DNA from: an uncultured Subdoligranulum sp.
GTDB lineage: Bacteria; Bacillota; Clostridia; Oscillospirales; Ruminococcaceae
Assembly (NCBI RefSeq): GCF_963931595.1
Contig: NZ_OZ007030.1
Span: 2,927,240-2,991,239 of the forward strand
Reading direction: 5' to 3'
DNA: 64,000 bases
Position numbers and translations under genes: made by a program. The notes below the pieces were generated by a model, which worked only from the letters and a program-made list of their open reading frames with translations, was not told the origin of the DNA and did not search any database. Below, one piece after another: positions 54,701 to 63,345 of this stretch (within the stretch, counting starts at the first letter, position 1; each line of letters opens with the position of its first letter).

Positions 54701-55579
54701 ATGGCCGTTTTTCGCATTGAGCGGACCAAGAATTACACCGTAATGAGCAATTATCATCTGCGCGATAAGGCGCTGTCGCTGAAATCCAAGGGACTGCTTT
54801 CCATGATGCTGTCCTTGCCGGAGGACTGGAACTATACCACACGCGGCCTGGCGAAGATCTGCAAGGAAGGCGTGGATGCCATCGGCGGGGCGCTGCGGGA
54901 GCTGGAGAGCGCCGGGTACATTGTCCGCCACCAGATGCGGGACCGCCAGGGGCGCATCTGCGACACCGAGTACGTCATCTACGAGCAGCCCCAACCCAAA
55001 GCGCCGGATACGCCCCAGCCGGATACGGCTTCACCAGATACGGAAAACCCGTATCTGGATGACCCGGATACGGAAAAGCCCGCAGAATTAAATATAGAGA
55101 AATCAAAGACCCAAAAACAAACAACGGATGTACCCAGTACCGATTCCATTCCCTTCCGGGAATTTGCGGCGGCCAGGCCGCCGGAACGGAAAGGACGGGA
55201 TGCGATGTCGGTGGAGGAAATGCAGGAGTATCGGGATTTGGTGTTGGAGAACATCGAGTACGACCACCTGTGCCGGGAGTTTTCCACCTACCGGGAGGAC
55301 CTGGACGAGATCGTGGAGCTGATCGTGGAAACGGTCTGCGCCAGGCGCAAGACCACCCGGATCGCCGGGGCGGACTTTCCCCACGAGGTCGTTCGGTCGC
55401 GGTTTTTGAAGCTGGACAGCTCCCACATCGAGTTCGTCATGGAGTGCCTGCACAACAACACCACCGAGGTCCGCAACATGAAGCAATACCTGCTGACCGT
55501 GCTGTTCAACGCGCCCACCACCATGAACAACCACTACACGGCCCAGGTCAACCACGATATGCACGCAGGCGGCTGGTAA
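54701..55579 (+). CDS. Replication-initiator-like HTH protein (RepA_N type)
   Basis: The 292-residue protein begins AVFRIERTKNYTVMSNYHLRDKALSLKSKGLLSMMLSLPEDWNYTTRGLAKICKEGVDAIGGALRELESAGYIVR, read here in pieces: a replication-initiator N-domain with a winged helix. A Pro-Asp-Thr repeat linker (about residues 101-128) precedes a C-terminal DnaD-like helical domain. It would start replication of the excised circle. ATG 54701 has GAGAGGAG upstream and its own position after a terminator. The linker DNA contains regularly spaced CCGGATACG repeats, as expected when an origin lies inside the rep gene. Confidence 0.8.
   Translation: MAVFRIERTKNYTVMSNYHLRDKALSLKSKGLLSMMLSLPEDWNYTTRGLAKICKEGVDAIGGALRELESAGYIVRHQMRDRQGRICDTEYVIYEQPQPKAPDTPQPDTASPDTENPYLDDPDTEKPAELNIEKSKTQKQTTDVPSTDSIPFREFAAARPPERKGRDAMSVEEMQEYRDLVLENIEYDHLCREFSTYREDLDEIVELIVETVCARRKTTRIAGADFPHEVVRSRFLKLDSSHIEFVMECLHNNTTEVRNMKQYLLTVLFNAPTTMNNHYTAQVNHDMHAGGW
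55004..55072. repeat. Iteron-like CC(G/A)GATACG repeats inside the rep gene
   Basis: Copies start at 55004, 55019 and 55034 (exact 15-bp steps) and at 55064; an inverted copy lies at 55050-55058. The spacing in DNA is more regular than needed by the encoded Pro-Asp-Thr linker. Confidence 0.6.
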
Positions 55580-55617
55580 CGGCCGCTTTTCTGCTGCACC
55601 GCCCAAGGAGGCACGAT

Positions 55618-56364
55618 ATGAACCAGATGGAGATTTTCAAGAACCCGGAGTTTGGCAGTATCCGGGTCATCGAGGAAGATGGCAAATTCCTGTTTTCTGG
55701 TTTGGATGTGGCAAATGCGCTTGGATACAGCAATTCCCGCGCTTCAATTTCCAGGCATTGCCGGTACGTCACGAAACGCGACGTACCCCATCCACAAAAC
55801 TCAGGGAAAACCATTCAGATGACTTTTATCCCCGAAGGCGACGTGTACCGCCTCATCGTCCACAGCAAGCTGCCCTCGGCGGAACGTTTTGAGCGCTGGG
55901 TGTTCGATGAGGTGCTGCCCAGCATCCGCCAGCATGGGGCCTACCTTACCAGGGACAAGCTGTGGGAGGTCGCCACTTCCCCGGAAGCCCTGCTGAAGCT
56001 CTGCACCGACCTGCTGGCTGAGCGCGAGAAAAACGCGGCGCTGCGGGAGGACAATGCCCGGCTGCAAAGCAAAGCCGTCTACTACGACCTGTTCATCGAC
56101 CTGCACCACAGTACCAACCTGCGCACCACCGCCAAGGAGCTGGACGTGCCGGAGCGGCGCTTTGTCCGCTTCCTGCTGGAACGGCGATTCGTCTACCGAA
56201 CCCCCTCCGGCTGCGTGCTGCCCTACGCCAAGAGCGCCAACGATGGGCTGTTCTGTGTGCGGGACTACTACCGCAACGGCCACACCGGCTCCTACACGCT
56301 GGTGACGCCCAAGGGCAAACTGCACTTTGCCGGTCTGCGTGACCTGATTCTGGTGACGGTATGA
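55618..56364 (+). CDS. BRO-N/KilAC phage-antirepressor-type regulator
   Basis: The 248-residue protein has an N-terminal BRO domain (FGSIRVIEEDGKFLFSGLDVANALGYSNSRASISRHCRYV, and FIPEGDVYRLIVHSKLPSAERFERWVFDEVLPSIRQHGAY). Its C-terminal KilAC domain has TAKELDVPERRFVRFLLERRFVYR and GSYTLVTPKGKLHFAGL. Such proteins counter repressors in phages and occur in ICEs as regulators. AAGGAGG lies before ATG 55618. It is between the rep gene and the transfer genes, a sensible place to switch transfer on. Confidence 0.85.
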   Translation: MNQMEIFKNPEFGSIRVIEEDGKFLFSGLDVANALGYSNSRASISRHCRYVTKRDVPHPQNSGKTIQMTFIPEGDVYRLIVHSKLPSAERFERWVFDEVLPSIRQHGAYLTRDKLWEVATSPEALLKLCTDLLAEREKNAALREDNARLQSKAVYYDLFIDLHHSTNLRTTAKELDVPERRFVRFLLERRFVYRTPSGCVLPYAKSANDGLFCVRDYYRNGHTGSYTLVTPKGKLHFAGLRDLILVTV

Positions 56365-56451
56365 CGGGCCGGTATCTTCTGCGGCGGCTGGTGGTCCCGC
56401 CTTAGTACCCAAGGCCACCCACTGCATAACCGACGAAGGGAGGGATGACCT

Positions 56452-56952
56452 ATGCAGGAGGAAGTGGAAAATAGAACCCTGACGCTGATCGTCAGCGGCA
56501 CCAAGTTTACCGGCAGGCTATTCAAAGCCGCCGTATCCAAGTACATGGCCCACCGCAAGGAGAAAAAGCTGGAGAAGCAGCGCAGCCGGGATTCTCCCGT
56601 CACCCCCAAGGGCAAGCAGACGGTAAAACAGCTCATCGGTCAGAACCAGGGCGTCTCCAACATCGAGATCAACGACCCATCCATCCGGGATTTTGAACGC
56701 ATCGCCCGCAAGTACGGCGTGGACTATGCGGTGAAAAAGGACCGCAGCGCCTCCCCGCCCAAGTACCTGATTTTCTTCAAGGCCCGCGACGCCGACGCCC
56801 TGACGGCGGCATTCTCGGAGTACACCCAGAAGAAGGTCAAGAAGGCCGACCGCAGCGAGCGCCCGTCGGTGCTGGAGAAGCTCAGCCACTTCAAGGAACT
56901 TATTAAAAATGCGGTTGTGGACAGGACAAAGCGGAAGGAGTTGGAACGATGA
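56452..56952 (+). CDS. pcfB: PcfB family conjugation protein (DUF3801)
   Basis: The 166-residue protein has the DUF3801 pattern: TLIVSGTKFTGRLFKAAVSKYMAHRK, GKQTVKQLIGQNQGVSNIEI, RIARKYGVDYAVKKD and YLIFFKARDADALTAAFSEY, followed by a basic tail. PcfB of pCF10 acts with the coupling protein PcfC and the relaxosome. The stop overlaps the virD4 start in ATGA. GGGAGG lies upstream of its ATG. Confidence 0.88.
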   Translation: MQEEVENRTLTLIVSGTKFTGRLFKAAVSKYMAHRKEKKLEKQRSRDSPVTPKGKQTVKQLIGQNQGVSNIEINDPSIRDFERIARKYGVDYAVKKDRSASPPKYLIFFKARDADALTAAFSEYTQKKVKKADRSERPSVLEKLSHFKELIKNAVVDRTKRKELER

Positions 56953-58778
56953 AGCAGCTGAATATGAAAAAGCTGGTGCTGCTGAACCTGCCCTATTTTC
57001 TGCTGGGCCTGTTTGCCACCAACCTGGGCGAAGCCTGGCGGCTGGCTGTTGGGGCGGATGCGTCAGCTAAACTGCTCTCGTTTTTCTCCACCCTGCCGGT
57101 GGCGCTGGGGAGTTGGTGGCCCAGCCTGCACCCGCTGGATCTGGCTGTGGGTCTGTGCTGCGGCGCTGGCCTGCGGCTGGCGGTGTACCTGAAAGGCAAG
57201 AACGCCAAGAGGTACCGCCACAATGTGGAGTATGGTTCGGCCCGTTGGGGCACCCATGACGATATTGCCCCCTACATCGACCCGGTGTTCCAGAACAACG
57301 TCATTCTGACCCAAACCGAACGGCTCACCATGTCCAGCCGCCCCAAGAACCCCAAGTATGCCCGCAACAAAAACGTGCTGGTCATCGGCGGTTCCGGCAG
57401 CGGCAAGACCCGCTTCTGGCTCAAGCCCAACCTGATGCAGATGCACAGCTCCTATGTAGTCACCGACCCCAAGGGCACTATTTTGGTGGAGTGCGGCAAG
57501 ATGCTCCAGCGGGGGGCGCCCAAGCTGGGCAAGGACGGCAAGCCGGTGAAGGACAAGAACGGCAAGGTCATCTACGAGCCGTACCAGATCAAGGTGCTGA
57601 ACACCATCAACTTCAAAAAGTCGATGCACTATAACCCCTTCAGCTATATCCACAGCGAAAAGGATATTTTGAAATTGGTCACGACCCTGATCGCCAACAC
57701 CAAGGGCGAGGGCAAGGCCGGGGACGATTTTTGGGTCAAGGCCGAGACGCTGCTGTACTGCGCCCTCATCGGCTACATCCACTACGAGGCCCCGGTAGAG
57801 GAACAGAACTTCTCCACCCTCATCGAGATGATCAACAGCATGGAGGTCCGGGAGGACGATGAGGAGTTCAAAAATGCCGTTGACCTGATGTTTGATGAGC
57901 TGAAAGAGCGGGAACCCAACCACTTTGCGGTGCGCCAATATGCCAAATATAAATTGGCCGCGGGCAAAACTGCGAAGTCGATTTTGGTAAGCTGCGGCGC
58001 ACGGCTGGCGGTGTTTGACATTGCCGAGCTGCGGGAGGTCACAGCCTATGACGAGCTGGAGCTGGACACCCTGGGCGACCGACGGACGGCGCTGTTCCTC
58101 ATTATGAGCGACACGGACGATTCCTTTAATTTCTTAATCTCCATGTGCTACACCCAGCTGTTCAACTTGCTCTGTGAAAAGGCCGACGATGTGTACGGCG
58201 GGCGGCTGCCGGTCCATGTGCGGTGCCTCATCGACGAGTGCGCCAACATCGGCCAGATCCCCAAGCTGGAAAAGCTGGTCGCCACCATCCGAAGCCGGGA
58301 GATTTCCGCCTGCCTGGTATTGCAGGCACAGAGCCAGCTCAAGGCCATCTACAAGGACAACGCCGACACCATCATCGGAAATATGGATTCTTCCATCTTT
58401 CTGGGCGGCAAGGAGCCGACCACGCTCAAGGAGCTGGAAGCTGTGCTGGGCAAGGAAACCATTGACACCTACAACACCGGCGAGAGCCGGGGGCGGGAGA
58501 CTTCCCACTCGCTCAACTATCAAAAATTGGGGAAGGCGCTGATGAGCCAGGATGAGCTGGCCGTCATGGACGGCGGCAAGTGCATCTTGCAGCTGCGCGG
58601 GGTGCGGCCGTTTTTGTCGGACAAGTACGACATCACCCAGCACCCCAACTACAAGTACACCGCTGACGCCGACCCGAAGAACGCCTTTGACATCGAAGGC
58701 TACCTCAAGGCCCGGCTGAAGCTCAAACCCAACCAGATCTGCGACGTGTATGAGATCGACGCCGCAGCTGGCGATTGA
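56949..58778 (+). CDS. pcfC: VirD4/TraG-like type IV coupling protein
   Basis: The 609-residue protein has two N-terminal membrane spans, Walker A GGSGSGKT at 147-154, SYVVTDPKGTILVECG, Walker B LPVHVRCLIDECANIGQIP, and the arginine-finger region ATIRSREISACLVLQAQSQL. It is the DNA-pumping ATPase that docks the relaxosome to the mating channel at the cytoplasmic membrane. It is coupled to pcfB by ATGA. It could also serve as helper pump for the mobilizable element at 25309-51207. Confidence 0.93.
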   Translation: MKQLNMKKLVLLNLPYFLLGLFATNLGEAWRLAVGADASAKLLSFFSTLPVALGSWWPSLHPLDLAVGLCCGAGLRLAVYLKGKNAKRYRHNVEYGSARWGTHDDIAPYIDPVFQNNVILTQTERLTMSSRPKNPKYARNKNVLVIGGSGSGKTRFWLKPNLMQMHSSYVVTDPKGTILVECGKMLQRGAPKLGKDGKPVKDKNGKVIYEPYQIKVLNTINFKKSMHYNPFSYIHSEKDILKLVTTLIANTKGEGKAGDDFWVKAETLLYCALIGYIHYEAPVEEQNFSTLIEMINSMEVREDDEEFKNAVDLMFDELKEREPNHFAVRQYAKYKLAAGKTAKSILVSCGARLAVFDIAELREVTAYDELELDTLGDRRTALFLIMSDTDDSFNFLISMCYTQLFNLLCEKADDVYGGRLPVHVRCLIDECANIGQIPKLEKLVATIRSREISACLVLQAQSQLKAIYKDNADTIIGNMDSSIFLGGKEPTTLKELEAVLGKETIDTYNTGESRGRETSHSLNYQKLGKALMSQDELAVMDGGKCILQLRGVRPFLSDKYDITQHPNYKYTADADPKNAFDIEGYLKARLKLKPNQICDVYEIDAAAGD

Positions 58779-58994
58779 TGTTCCGCTGCGAAAGGAGGGG
58801 TCCTATCTACCCGCCACAACCGCCCCGCTGGGGCCATCGGCGTACAAAGCGGACGATCTCTATCAAAATAATGAAAAAGGAGGAAGGCCGGAGTCAAGCC
58901 CCCCGGAAACTGGGCGGCAGATTGTCCGGCTTTTGTATGCCTATGAACCATGACTAAATCAAACTTTTCAAACTGATTCCGGCCAACTTTATTT
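58779..58994 (+). other. Spacer between virD4 and Maff2 genes
   Basis: Two short frames cross this 216-nt region, but neither has a convincing start with a ribosome site and a family pattern. AAAGGAGGGG at 58792-58801 is a strong Shine-Dalgarno without a good start codon at the right distance, so a short unrecognised gene or a decayed one is possible. Confidence 0.35.
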
Positions 58995-59213
58995 ATGGAA
59001 TTTTTCAATCAGGCAATCACCGTTCTCCAGACCCTCGTTATCGCCCTCGGTGCCGGTCTCGGCGTGTGGGGCGTCATCAACCTGCTGGAGGGATATGGCA
59101 ACGACAATCCTGGGGCCAAAAGCCAGGGCATGAAACAGCTCATGGCGGGCGCAGGCGTCGCCATCGTCGGCATGGTGCTGGTGCCCCTGCTGTCCGGCCT
59201 GTTCACTGTCTGA
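58995..59213 (+). CDS. Maff2 family small membrane protein
   Basis: The 72-residue protein has two hydrophobic spans, LQTLVIALGAGLGVWGVINLL and GAGVAIVGMVLVPLLSGLF, separated by EGYGNDNPGAKSQGMKQLM. This is the Maff2 pattern, a pilin-like or VirB2/VirB3-position subunit in Tn1549-type transfer systems. It lies directly ahead of the VirB6-like gene, as is usual. The ribosome site is weak. Confidence 0.85.
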   Translation: MEFFNQAITVLQTLVIALGAGLGVWGVINLLEGYGNDNPGAKSQGMKQLMAGAGVAIVGMVLVPLLSGLFTV

Positions 59214-59282
59214 TCGTAACCCGCTGAAATCCTCGCCCCCTCCCGCGCACAGCGGGAGGGGCAGAAAGGAGGCTGACACCGT

Positions 59283-60152
59283 ATGGATTTCTTATTGGAT
59301 GCCCTGACCAACTGGCTCAAAGAAATGCTGGTGGGCGGCATCATGGGAAACTTAACGGGGATGTTCGACAACGTGAACCGGCAGGTCGCGGACATCGCCA
59401 CGCAGGTGGGCCAGACCCCGCAGGGGTGGAACGGCGATATTTTCAGCATGATCCAGAACCTCTCCAACTCCATCATGGTGCCGATTGCAGGCGTGATCCT
59501 GGCCATCGTGATGACGCTGGAGTTGATCCAGATGATAACCGACCGCAACAACCTGCATGACGTGGACACCTGGATGATCTTCAAATGGGTGTTCAAATCC
59601 GCTGCTGCGATTTTGCTCGTCACCAACACCTGGAACCTTGTCATGGGTGTGTTCGACATGGCCCAGAGCGTGGTGGCCCAGGCGTCCGGCATCATCGGTT
59701 CGGACGCTTCCATCGACATCTCCGCTGTTATGACCGATATGGAGTCCCGGCTGATGGATATGGACCTGGGGCCGTTGTTCGGCCTGTGGTTCCAGTCGCT
59801 CTTTATCGGCATTACCATGTGGGCGCTGTATATCTGCATTTTCATCGTCATTTATGGCCGTATGATCGAAATTTACCTTGTCACGTCGGTGGCCCCCATC
59901 CCGATGGCGACCATGATGGGCAAGGAATGGGGCGGCATGGGCCAGAACTACCTGCGCAGCCTGCTGGCTCTGGGCTTCCAGGCATTTTTGATTATCGTCT
60001 GTGTAGCGATCTACGCCGTACTGGTGCAGAACATCGCCACCGAGGAGGACATCATCATGGCGATCTGGAGCTGTGTGGGCTATACCGTGCTGCTGTGTTT
60101 TACGCTGTTCAAGACCGGCAGCCTGTCCAAAGCCGTATTCAACGCACATTGA
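59283..60152 (+). CDS. VirB6/TrbL-like conjugal transfer membrane protein
   Basis: The 289-residue protein has about six spans: an amphipathic N-terminus (LLDALTNWLKEMLVGGIMGNL), IMVPIAGVILAIVMTLELIQM, SAAAILLVTNTWNLVMGVFDM, LFIGITMWALYICIFIVIYG, SLLALGFQAFLIIVCVAIYAV and IWSCVGYTVLLCFTLF. This matches the CD1108/TrbL-like membrane channel component of Gram-positive type IV secretion. AAAGGAGG precedes the ATG. It is followed by prgI after 22 nt. Confidence 0.88.
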   Translation: MDFLLDALTNWLKEMLVGGIMGNLTGMFDNVNRQVADIATQVGQTPQGWNGDIFSMIQNLSNSIMVPIAGVILAIVMTLELIQMITDRNNLHDVDTWMIFKWVFKSAAAILLVTNTWNLVMGVFDMAQSVVAQASGIIGSDASIDISAVMTDMESRLMDMDLGPLFGLWFQSLFIGITMWALYICIFIVIYGRMIEIYLVTSVAPIPMATMMGKEWGGMGQNYLRSLLALGFQAFLIIVCVAIYAVLVQNIATEEDIIMAIWSCVGYTVLLCFTLFKTGSLSKAVFNAH

Positions 60153-60174
60153 CCCGGAAGGAGGGAATTTACCA

Positions 60175-60591
60175 ATGGCTTATGTACCCGTACCCAAAGA
60201 CCTGACGAAAGTCAAAACCAAGGTCGCATTCAACTTAACCAAGAGGCAGCTTGTCTGCTTCGGCTGCGGGGCGCTCATCGGCGTGCCGCTTTTCTTTTTG
60301 CTCCGGGGTCCTGCTGGCAACAGCGTGGCGGCCATGTGCATGATGCTCGTCATGCTGCCCTTCTTCATGCTGGCGATGTATGAAAAACACGGCCAGCCCC
60401 TGGAAAAGATCATCGGCAACATTCTCAAGGTGGCCGTCATCCGGCCCAAGCAGCGTCCCTACCGCACCAACAACTTCTATGCCGTGTTGGAGCGGCAGGC
60501 AAATCTCGACAAGGAGGTGTATGACATTGTTCGCGGCAAAGACAAAGCGGCAGGCCGAACCGGCAGAGCCGCAGACCAGACCCCGGCGTAA
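60175..60591 (+). CDS. prgI: PrgI family protein (VirB3-like)
   Basis: The 138-residue protein begins MAYVPVPKDLTKVKTKVAFNLTKRQLVCFGCGALIGVPLFFLL and has a second span VAAMCMMLVMLPFFMLAMYEKHG, then a soluble tail. The leading V-P-x-D-L-x-x-x-K and two close spans are the PrgI signature; PrgI partners VirB4 at the membrane. AGGAGG lies upstream of the ATG. Its last 71 nt overlap the virB4 start in another frame. Confidence 0.9.
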   Translation: MAYVPVPKDLTKVKTKVAFNLTKRQLVCFGCGALIGVPLFFLLRGPAGNSVAAMCMMLVMLPFFMLAMYEKHGQPLEKIIGNILKVAVIRPKQRPYRTNNFYAVLERQANLDKEVYDIVRGKDKAAGRTGRAADQTPA

Positions 60592-62968
60592 GCTGTCCCG
60601 CGCCGAACGCAAACAGATCGAGGCAGCGATTGCCCGCGCCAACCGCACGGGCAAAAAGGAACAGTCCGCCCAGGACAGCATTCCCTATGAACGGATGTGG
60701 CCGGACGGCATCTGCAAGGTGGCGGATGGCCGCTACACGAAAACCATCCAGTTCCAGGACATCAACTACCAGCTGAGCCAGAACGAGGACAAGACCGCCA
60801 TCTTTGAAGGCTGGTGCGATTTCCTCAACTATTTTGACAGCTCCATCCGTTTCCAGCTGTCCTTTTTGAACCTGGCGGCGTCCCAGGAGACCTTCGCCAA
60901 CAGTATCACCATCCCGGCCCAGGGGGATGACTTTGACCCCATCCGGGTGGAGTACACGCAGATGCTGCAAAACCAGCTGGCGCGGGGCAACAACGGCCTC
61001 ATCAAGACCAAGTACCTGACCTTTTCCATCGAGGCCGACAGCATCCGTTCCGCCAAGCCCCGGCTGGAGCGTATCGAGACCGATGTGCTGAACAACTTCA
61101 AGCGGCTGGGCGTGGCCGCCGAGGTCCTGGACGGCAAAGCCCGGCTGGCCCAGCTTCACGCCATCTTCCACATGGACGAGCAGGCACCGTTCCAGTTCGA
61201 GTGGGACTGGCTGGCTCCCAGCGGACTTTCCACCAAAGACTTTATCGCTCCGTCCGGCTTTGAGTTCCGCACCGGCAAGCAGTTCCGCATGGGAAAGAAG
61301 TACGGGGCCGTCAGCTTCGTGCAGATTCTGGCCCCGGAACTGAATGACCGTATGCTGGCGGATTTTCTCGATATGGAAAGTTCCCTCATTGTGAATCTGC
61401 ACATCCAGTCGGTGGATCAGGTGAAGGCCATCAAGACGGTGAAGCGCAAGATCACCGACCTGGACCGCAGCAAGATCGAGGAACAGAAAAAGGCCGTCCG
61501 CGCCGGGTATGACATGGACATCATCCCCTCCGACCTTGCCACCTACGGGGCCGAGGCCAAGAAGCTGTTGCAGGACCTGCAAAGCCGCAACGAGCGGATG
61601 TTCCTGGTGACGTTCCTGGTGCTGAACACCGCCGACAATCCCCGCCAGCTGGGCAACAACATCTTCCAGGCCAGCTCCATCGCGCAAAAGTACAACTGCC
61701 AGCTGACCCGGCTGGACTTCCAGCAGGAGGAAGGCTTGATGTCCTCTCTGCCGCTGGGGCTGAACCAGGTGGAAATTCAGCGGGGGCTGACTACCAGCTC
61801 CACCGCCATCTTCGTGCCGTTCACGACCCAGGAGCTTTTTCAGAACGGCAAGGAGGCGCTGTACTACGGCATCAACGCCCTGTCCAACAACCTCATCATG
61901 GTGGACCGCAAACTGCTGAAAAACCCCAACGGCCTGATTCTGGGTACGCCGGGCAGCGGCAAATCGTTCAGCGCCAAGCGCGAGATCGCCAACTGCTTCC
62001 TGCTGACTTCGGATGATGTCATCATCTGCGACCCGGAGGCCGAGTACGCGCCGCTGGTGGAGCGCCTGCACGGGCAGGTCATCAAGATTTCGCCCACCTC
62101 CACCAACTACATCAACCCGATGGACCTGAACCTGGACTATTCGGACGATGAAAGCCCGCTGTCGCTGAAATCCGACTTTATCCTGTCGCTGTGTGAACTG
62201 ATTGTGGGCGGCAAGGACGGATTGCAGCCGGTGCAGAAAACCATCATTGACCGCTGTGTGCGGCTGGTGTATCAGGACTACCTCAACGATCCGCGCCCGG
62301 AGAATATGCCCATTCTGGAGGATTTGTACGACCTGCTGCGGGCGCAGGATGAGAAAGAAGCGCAGTACATCGCCACGGCGCTGGAAATCTACGTCACCGG
62401 CTCCCTCAACGTGTTCAACCACCGCAGCAACGTGGACATCAACAACCGCATTGTCTGCTATGACATCAAGGAGCTGGGCAAGCAGCTGAAAAAGATCGGT
62501 ATGTTGGTGGTCCAGGACCAGGTGTGGAACCGCGTCACCATCAACCGCGCTGCCCACAAGTCTACCCGCTACTACATCGACGAGATGCACCTGCTCTTGA
62601 AAGAGGAACAGACTGCCGCCTACACGGTGGAGATTTGGAAGCGGTTCCGAAAGTGGGGCGGCATTCCCACGGGCATCACCCAGAACGTGAAGGACCTGCT
62701 TTCTTCCCGCGAGGTGGAGAACATCTTTGAAAACTCCGACTTCGTGTATATGCTCAACCAGGCGGGCGGTGACCGGCAGATTTTGGCCCGGCAGCTGGGT
62801 ATTTCCCCGCACCAGCTGTCCTATGTGACCCACTCCGGCGAGGGCGAGGGGCTGCTGTTCTACGGCTCCACCATCCTGCCCTTTGTGGACCACTTCCCCA
62901 AGAATACCGAACTGTATCGCATTATGACGACCAAACCCCAGGAAATGAAGGAGGCTGATGGACGATGA
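60521..62968 (+). CDS. virB4: VirB4-like conjugation ATPase
   Basis: The 815-residue protein has an N-terminal VirB4/TraE domain (IPYERMWPDGICKVADGRYTKTIQFQDINYQL). Walker A GTPGSGKS is at about 475-482, DVIICDPEAEYAPLV follows, and Walker B is at YYIDEMHLLLKEEQTA. GIPTGITQNVKDLLSSREVENIFENSDFVYML matches the conserved C-terminal block. It powers assembly of the transfer channel. ATG 60521 has GGAGG only 3 nt before the spacer ends, but earlier in-frame starts lie deep in prgI. The stop overlaps the next gene by ATGA. Confidence 0.93.
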   Translation: MTLFAAKTKRQAEPAEPQTRPRRKLSRAERKQIEAAIARANRTGKKEQSAQDSIPYERMWPDGICKVADGRYTKTIQFQDINYQLSQNEDKTAIFEGWCDFLNYFDSSIRFQLSFLNLAASQETFANSITIPAQGDDFDPIRVEYTQMLQNQLARGNNGLIKTKYLTFSIEADSIRSAKPRLERIETDVLNNFKRLGVAAEVLDGKARLAQLHAIFHMDEQAPFQFEWDWLAPSGLSTKDFIAPSGFEFRTGKQFRMGKKYGAVSFVQILAPELNDRMLADFLDMESSLIVNLHIQSVDQVKAIKTVKRKITDLDRSKIEEQKKAVRAGYDMDIIPSDLATYGAEAKKLLQDLQSRNERMFLVTFLVLNTADNPRQLGNNIFQASSIAQKYNCQLTRLDFQQEEGLMSSLPLGLNQVEIQRGLTTSSTAIFVPFTTQELFQNGKEALYYGINALSNNLIMVDRKLLKNPNGLILGTPGSGKSFSAKREIANCFLLTSDDVIICDPEAEYAPLVERLHGQVIKISPTSTNYINPMDLNLDYSDDESPLSLKSDFILSLCELIVGGKDGLQPVQKTIIDRCVRLVYQDYLNDPRPENMPILEDLYDLLRAQDEKEAQYIATALEIYVTGSLNVFNHRSNVDINNRIVCYDIKELGKQLKKIGMLVVQDQVWNRVTINRAAHKSTRYYIDEMHLLLKEEQTAAYTVEIWKRFRKWGGIPTGITQNVKDLLSSREVENIFENSDFVYMLNQAGGDRQILARQLGISPHQLSYVTHSGEGEGLLFYGSTILPFVDHFPKNTELYRIMTTKPQEMKEADGR

Positions 62969-63345
62969 AACCCGAAATTCTGCATAACGACCACATGATG
63001 TTTCTGGACCGGGCGCTGGAAACCCAGCGCACCGCGCTGCTGACGGCGATGGCGGACGCCGTTTCCGAGTGCCGCACGGCGGCGGACCAGGCCGCTGAAC
63101 TGACTGAAACCGGCGAAATTGGCCTGCTGCGGCTGGTGGAGATTCTGTGCGCCGCCAAGGTCCAGCGCGGGCAGGCCGGAGGTGCCGTGCTGGAGGGCAC
63201 CGAGGTCCAGATTTTGGCCGACGTGGTGGCCCAGCTCTACGCCTGCCTGACCGAGTGCCGCTTCGTGGGTCCGCTGGGGCTGGCGGCCTATGCGGAGCTT
63301 TCCAGCATGGCGGCCTCCCTCATGCTGGGAGAATGGTTTGATTAA
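62965..63345 (+). CDS. Small hypothetical ICE transfer protein
   Basis: The 126-residue protein is highly helical and Ala/Glu-rich (TALLTAMADAVSECRTAADQAAEL, VLEGTEVQILADVVAQLYACL). It has no membrane span. It starts in an ATGA overlap with virB4 and its end overlaps the next gene by 8 nt, so it is fixed in the transfer operon. I do not recognise the family. Confidence 0.65.
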   Translation: MKPEILHNDHMMFLDRALETQRTALLTAMADAVSECRTAADQAAELTETGEIGLLRLVEILCAAKVQRGQAGGAVLEGTEVQILADVVAQLYACLTECRFVGPLGLAAYAELSSMAASLMLGEWFD

